Below are positions 62,062 to 64,000 of a DNA stretch of 64,000 nucleotides, in pieces. The notes beneath the pieces were generated by a model. That model did no database searches, was not told the DNA's origin, and was given only the letters and a program-made list of their open reading frames with translations. A program made the translations under genes and the position numbers. The stretch's first letter is position 1; each line of letters begins with the position of its first letter. The DNA comes from Pseudopedobacter saltans DSM 12145 (GTDB lineage Bacteria > Bacteroidota > Bacteroidia > Sphingobacteriales > Sphingobacteriaceae). The stretch lies in NCBI RefSeq assembly GCF_000190735.1, contig NC_015177.1:62001-126000 (forward strand), in the 5' to 3' direction.

Positions 62062-62092
62062 TGCGAAGAGTTAAGTGAAACGTCTCTTCGGA
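62062..62092 (+). repeat. RAYT-family palindromic repeat (variant)
   Basis: TGCGAAGAG (62062-62070) and CTCTTCGGA (62084-62092), spacer TTAAGTGAAACGT; near-identical to 61655-61685. Confidence 0.72.
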
Positions 62093-62162
62093 TCAATAAA
62101 TAAAGGAGAGTCTTCGACTTGATATATACATAAAGGAGTTTCAATCTTCCGAAATATCTCTA

Positions 62163-62245
62163 CTGCCATTTTCCGGATAGAGTGCTTGGTTTTCATTGAT
62201 GATCTAAGAGTCGCCCCGCTTAACCCTTAAACCAGGGGAAAGCGG
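62163..62245. repeat. Dispersed repeat, copy 3
   Basis: Third copy of the 83-bp repeat. Its downstream flank matches the one after copy 1, except for a 30-40-base internal deletion, and runs into the family-2 palindrome arm at 62296-62320. Confidence 0.82.
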
Positions 62246-62330
62246 ATTTCAAAAACAACCCGAACAGAGTGTGTTATATTTTAGGGAATTAGTTTAGATT
62301 GCTTCGTTCCTCGCAATGACAAAAAGGCGT

Positions 62331-62582
62331 CATCGTAAGTTTGTAAGACAGTATTTGGAGAAACTTAAACGGAATATAATTTTGTTTAGTTTTAAAAAGA
62401 TCCAGCCGAGAGAAGGAAAAAGATTTCAGTTGGTCATTAGTCATTAAAGACTCTTCGCAATGTCAGTCCCTTCTCTCATTCTTATTATAACTTGGACAGT
62501 TCATTAGGCCTCGGGAGCCTGTTTTTACGATTGATAAGTCACGATAAGAAAGCTGTGATCCTTATTTTACGATTTTACAAAT
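62331..62582 (+). ncRNA. Candidate bridge-RNA region of the IS110 element
   Basis: The 5' noncoding end of the element has no open frame and several short inverted segments (e.g. around GCCTCGGGAGCCTG at 62508). IS110-group elements encode a bridge RNA of roughly 150-200 nt in this position that pairs with target and donor DNA. No specific guide loops could be assigned by eye, so this is a location call, not a structural one. Confidence 0.3.
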
Positions 62583-63530
62583 ATGGTAACAGGTATCGAT
62601 TGTTCAAAGGATTATTTTGACATTACAGTATTAAAAGATGGGAAAGCCGTCTTCAAAGGCAGGTTTTCTAATAATGCAGTGGGGTTTAGAGATATGTTGC
62701 CCCATGTTCTGCAAACCCATGTTGTGATGGAAGCTACGGGGCCTTATTATTTCCAGCTGGCAAGATTTGTACATGATTCAGGGATAAAGGTTTCAGTGGT
62801 AAACCCCTTGACTGTACGCAGGTTTGCGCAGATGAGAATGTCCAGGGCAAAAACAGATAAGAAAGACGCTATGGTTATAGCAGAGTTTGCGCAGATGACC
62901 AGTCCCAGGTTATGGGAGCCTCCCACTGAGGCAATCCAGCATATCCGTAATGTGGAAACCTATCTTGAAGGGCTAAAGCAAAGGCGGCAGATGCTGTCCA
63001 ACCAGTTGCATGCTTTTGAGGCAGCAGGAACAATAGAGGAGCTGCTATATAGGGAGATAAAAGAGGAACTGCAAAGCCACGACACCAGGATCAGGGACAA
63101 AGAGCGGCAGATAGAGCAATTGATAAAGGAGAACTATGCAGAAATGGCCACCCATATCAGGAGCATACCGGGTATAGGGCCAAGGAGCGTTTCCATGCTG
63201 ATTATCGCCACAGGTGGTTTTGGTATGTTTGAAAACTACAAGCAGGTGATATCTTATTTTGGACTGGCCCCAAGGATATATGAATCAGGAACAAGTGTTA
63301 GAGGGAAAGGCCATATATGTAAAATGGGAATGGGCCAGGTGAGAAAAGTTTTGTACATGGCTGCTACCTCTGCCATACGGTGCAACAAAGCATGTAAAAA
63401 TCTGTACGAACGATTGAGGAGCAAGGGAAAACCATACAGGGTCGCTTTAATAGCAGCGGTAAACAAACTTATTAAACAGGTATTTGCTATTGCTAAATCT
63501 GGTAAACCTTATATACCACAATTTGGATAG
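62583..63530 (+). CDS. IS110-family transposase (DEDD)
   Basis: 315 aa. N-terminal RuvC-like DEDD domain: Asp6 (VTGIDCSKD), Glu50 (VVMEATGPYY), Asp92 and Asp95 (RAKTDKKDAMV). A coiled-coil middle (about 120-185) is followed by the transposase_20 domain with SIPGIGPRSVSMLIIATGGF and the conserved serine region SGTSVRGKGHICKMG (Ser235/Ser238). The C-terminal ends with ALIAAVNKLIKQVFAIAKSG. Full length and uninterrupted, so probably active. A truncated sister gene at 55169-55302 on the other strand shows that this element has moved in this genome. Confidence 0.95.
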   Translation: MVTGIDCSKDYFDITVLKDGKAVFKGRFSNNAVGFRDMLPHVLQTHVVMEATGPYYFQLARFVHDSGIKVSVVNPLTVRRFAQMRMSRAKTDKKDAMVIAEFAQMTSPRLWEPPTEAIQHIRNVETYLEGLKQRRQMLSNQLHAFEAAGTIEELLYREIKEELQSHDTRIRDKERQIEQLIKENYAEMATHIRSIPGIGPRSVSMLIIATGGFGMFENYKQVISYFGLAPRIYESGTSVRGKGHICKMGMGQVRKVLYMAATSAIRCNKACKNLYERLRSKGKPYRVALIAAVNKLIKQVFAIAKSGKPYIPQFG

Positions 63531-63593
63531 AGGCAATAAAAACAGAATATTATTTTGGATATATTTTAATTTTTATTTGGATTTAAACACAGT

Positions 63594-63623
63594 TCATTGC
63601 GAGGAGGTACGACGAAGCAATCT
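63594..63623. repeat. Palindromic family 2, right-arm copy
   Basis: TCATTGCGAGG ... GACGAAGCAATCT, the right arm of the 61546-61607 palindrome with a short insertion (AGGTACG). It flanks the IS110 element. Confidence 0.75.
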
Positions 63624-63751
63624 CTTTTGGCATTACTCGATCAGTTCATTAGTCTTTGTTCTTTAATCGTTCGCAGTAAGAAAATTTAGGGGAACAGTCA
63701 ATATCGAGCGATAGAGGTTGTCACTACCGTTCGGCTTGTCTATTTTAAGAT

Positions 63752-63919
63752 TTATACTATCACGGTTAGTTCCTTATCGAAAACAGCTGTACGTTGCTCT
63801 TTCAATAAACTACCAGAAGTGTACTGCGTTGTAATCTCCAGTCGATAAGTTCCAACATCCATATCGGGGATAACTACCAGCACTTCTGAAGGATTGTTTA
63901 CTAACCTGAGATTAATGTT
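63752..63919 (-). pseudogene. C-terminal fragment of a DUF4469-type gene (copy 2)
   Basis: Minus-strand codons from 63919 read NINLRLVNNPSEVLVVIPDM, then DVGTYRLEITTQYTSGSLL, KEQRTAVFDKELTVIV and TAA. A TGA lies immediately upstream (63920-63922). The pattern L-x-x-NN-P-S-E-V ... IP-x-x-x-x-GTY-x-LE-x-TTQ ... LLKE-x-RT is the C-terminal Ig-like DUF4469 domain of HU-domain-containing Bacteroidota proteins. No DNA-binding domain remains, so it is a fragment. The stretch 63531-63751 otherwise holds only IS and palindrome sequence. Confidence 0.65.
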
Positions 63920-64000
63920 TCATTGTTTTTGAGTGATTTGGACATTATTTCATGTTTAGTTCCGAAGTAAATTCGGAAGACGCCCCTATCTTTGTCATTG

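Larger units (their letters stand above)
62321..63593 (+). mobile_element. IS110-family insertion sequence (boundaries inferred)
   Basis: The transposase gene is intact. The DNA immediately left of 62321 is the left arm of palindromic family 2 and the DNA right of 63593 is its right arm with the same further flank (CTTTTGGCATTACTC) as at 61608. The element thus appears inserted in the centre of one palindrome. This gives about 1.27 kb with 262 nt of 5' and 63 nt of 3' noncoding DNA, a normal IS110 layout. An alternative pair of ends is the direct repeat CAGTTCATTAG (62497-62507 and 63642-63652). Confidence 0.6.

Noticed and set aside
61894-62103. Plus-strand 69-codon frame
   Set aside because: It arises from the 23-bp tandem array and the DUF4469 remnant on the other strand.
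1-64000. tRNA or rRNA genes
   Set aside because: Scanned for cloverleaf-like stems and TTCGAATC-type loops by eye; none convincing.

Overview
The window looks like the chromosome of a Bacteroidota member, most likely Sphingobacteriaceae (Pedobacter-like). The reasons are: AT-rich DNA, two SusC/SusD systems, an ECF sigma/FecR pair, type IX secretion (T9SS) C-terminal sorting domains, a PorP/SprF-type fragment at the left edge, and several promoters matching the Bacteroidota -7 consensus TAnnTTTG. Genus is inference. No rRNA, tRNA or CRISPR array was seen.

Layout. 1-15 kb: housekeeping and scattered genes (GH20 hexosaminidase, purH, DUF4377 lipoprotein, a translationally coupled DUF3857/transglutaminase pair, sugar nucleotidyltransferase, glmM, VOC protein, a frame-broken alpha/beta hydrolase, a DUF2490-like protein). 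15-28.5 kb: a glycosaminoglycan utilisation locus with a PL8 lyase, a T9SS-exported protein, an iduronate-2-sulfatase-like sulfatase, SusC, SusD, a DUF5017 lipoprotein and a GH88 unsaturated glucuronyl hydrolase. Paired TTACCC direct repeats precede both of its transcription units. 28.8-33.4 kb: an ECF sigma gene separated from its probable FecR partner by an oxidoreductase, a CNNM/CBS transporter, a nonsense-disrupted gene and a small lipoprotein.

33.4-52.8 kb: a second PUL: FecR, STN-type SusC, SusD, DUF5689 and IPT/NHL surface lipoproteins, a large T9SS-exported phospholipase-D-like protein with three repeated beta modules, two phosphodiester glycosidases, a Tat-type Gfo/Idh oxidoreductase, a PafA-like alkaline phosphatase and an SGNH/DUF4886 protein. 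So many phosphoester-active enzymes around SusCD suggest capture and dismantling of a phosphodiester-linked glycan. I consider this the most interesting system in the window; its substrate is inferred.

52.9-64 kb: a frameshifted gene, then a mobile/repeat zone with an intact REP-associated tyrosine transposase (RAYT), a deleted second copy, and its palindromic repeats dispersed to 62 kb. Next comes an operon for ankyrin repeats, DUF2271, a PepSY-flavodoxin-reductase and ApbE (membrane flavin redox). The right end is an island of tandem, palindromic and triplicated repeats, fragments of DUF4469 genes, and an IS110-family transposase. That transposase appears to sit between the two arms of a 25-bp palindrome and has about 260 nt of 5' noncoding DNA where a bridge RNA could be encoded.
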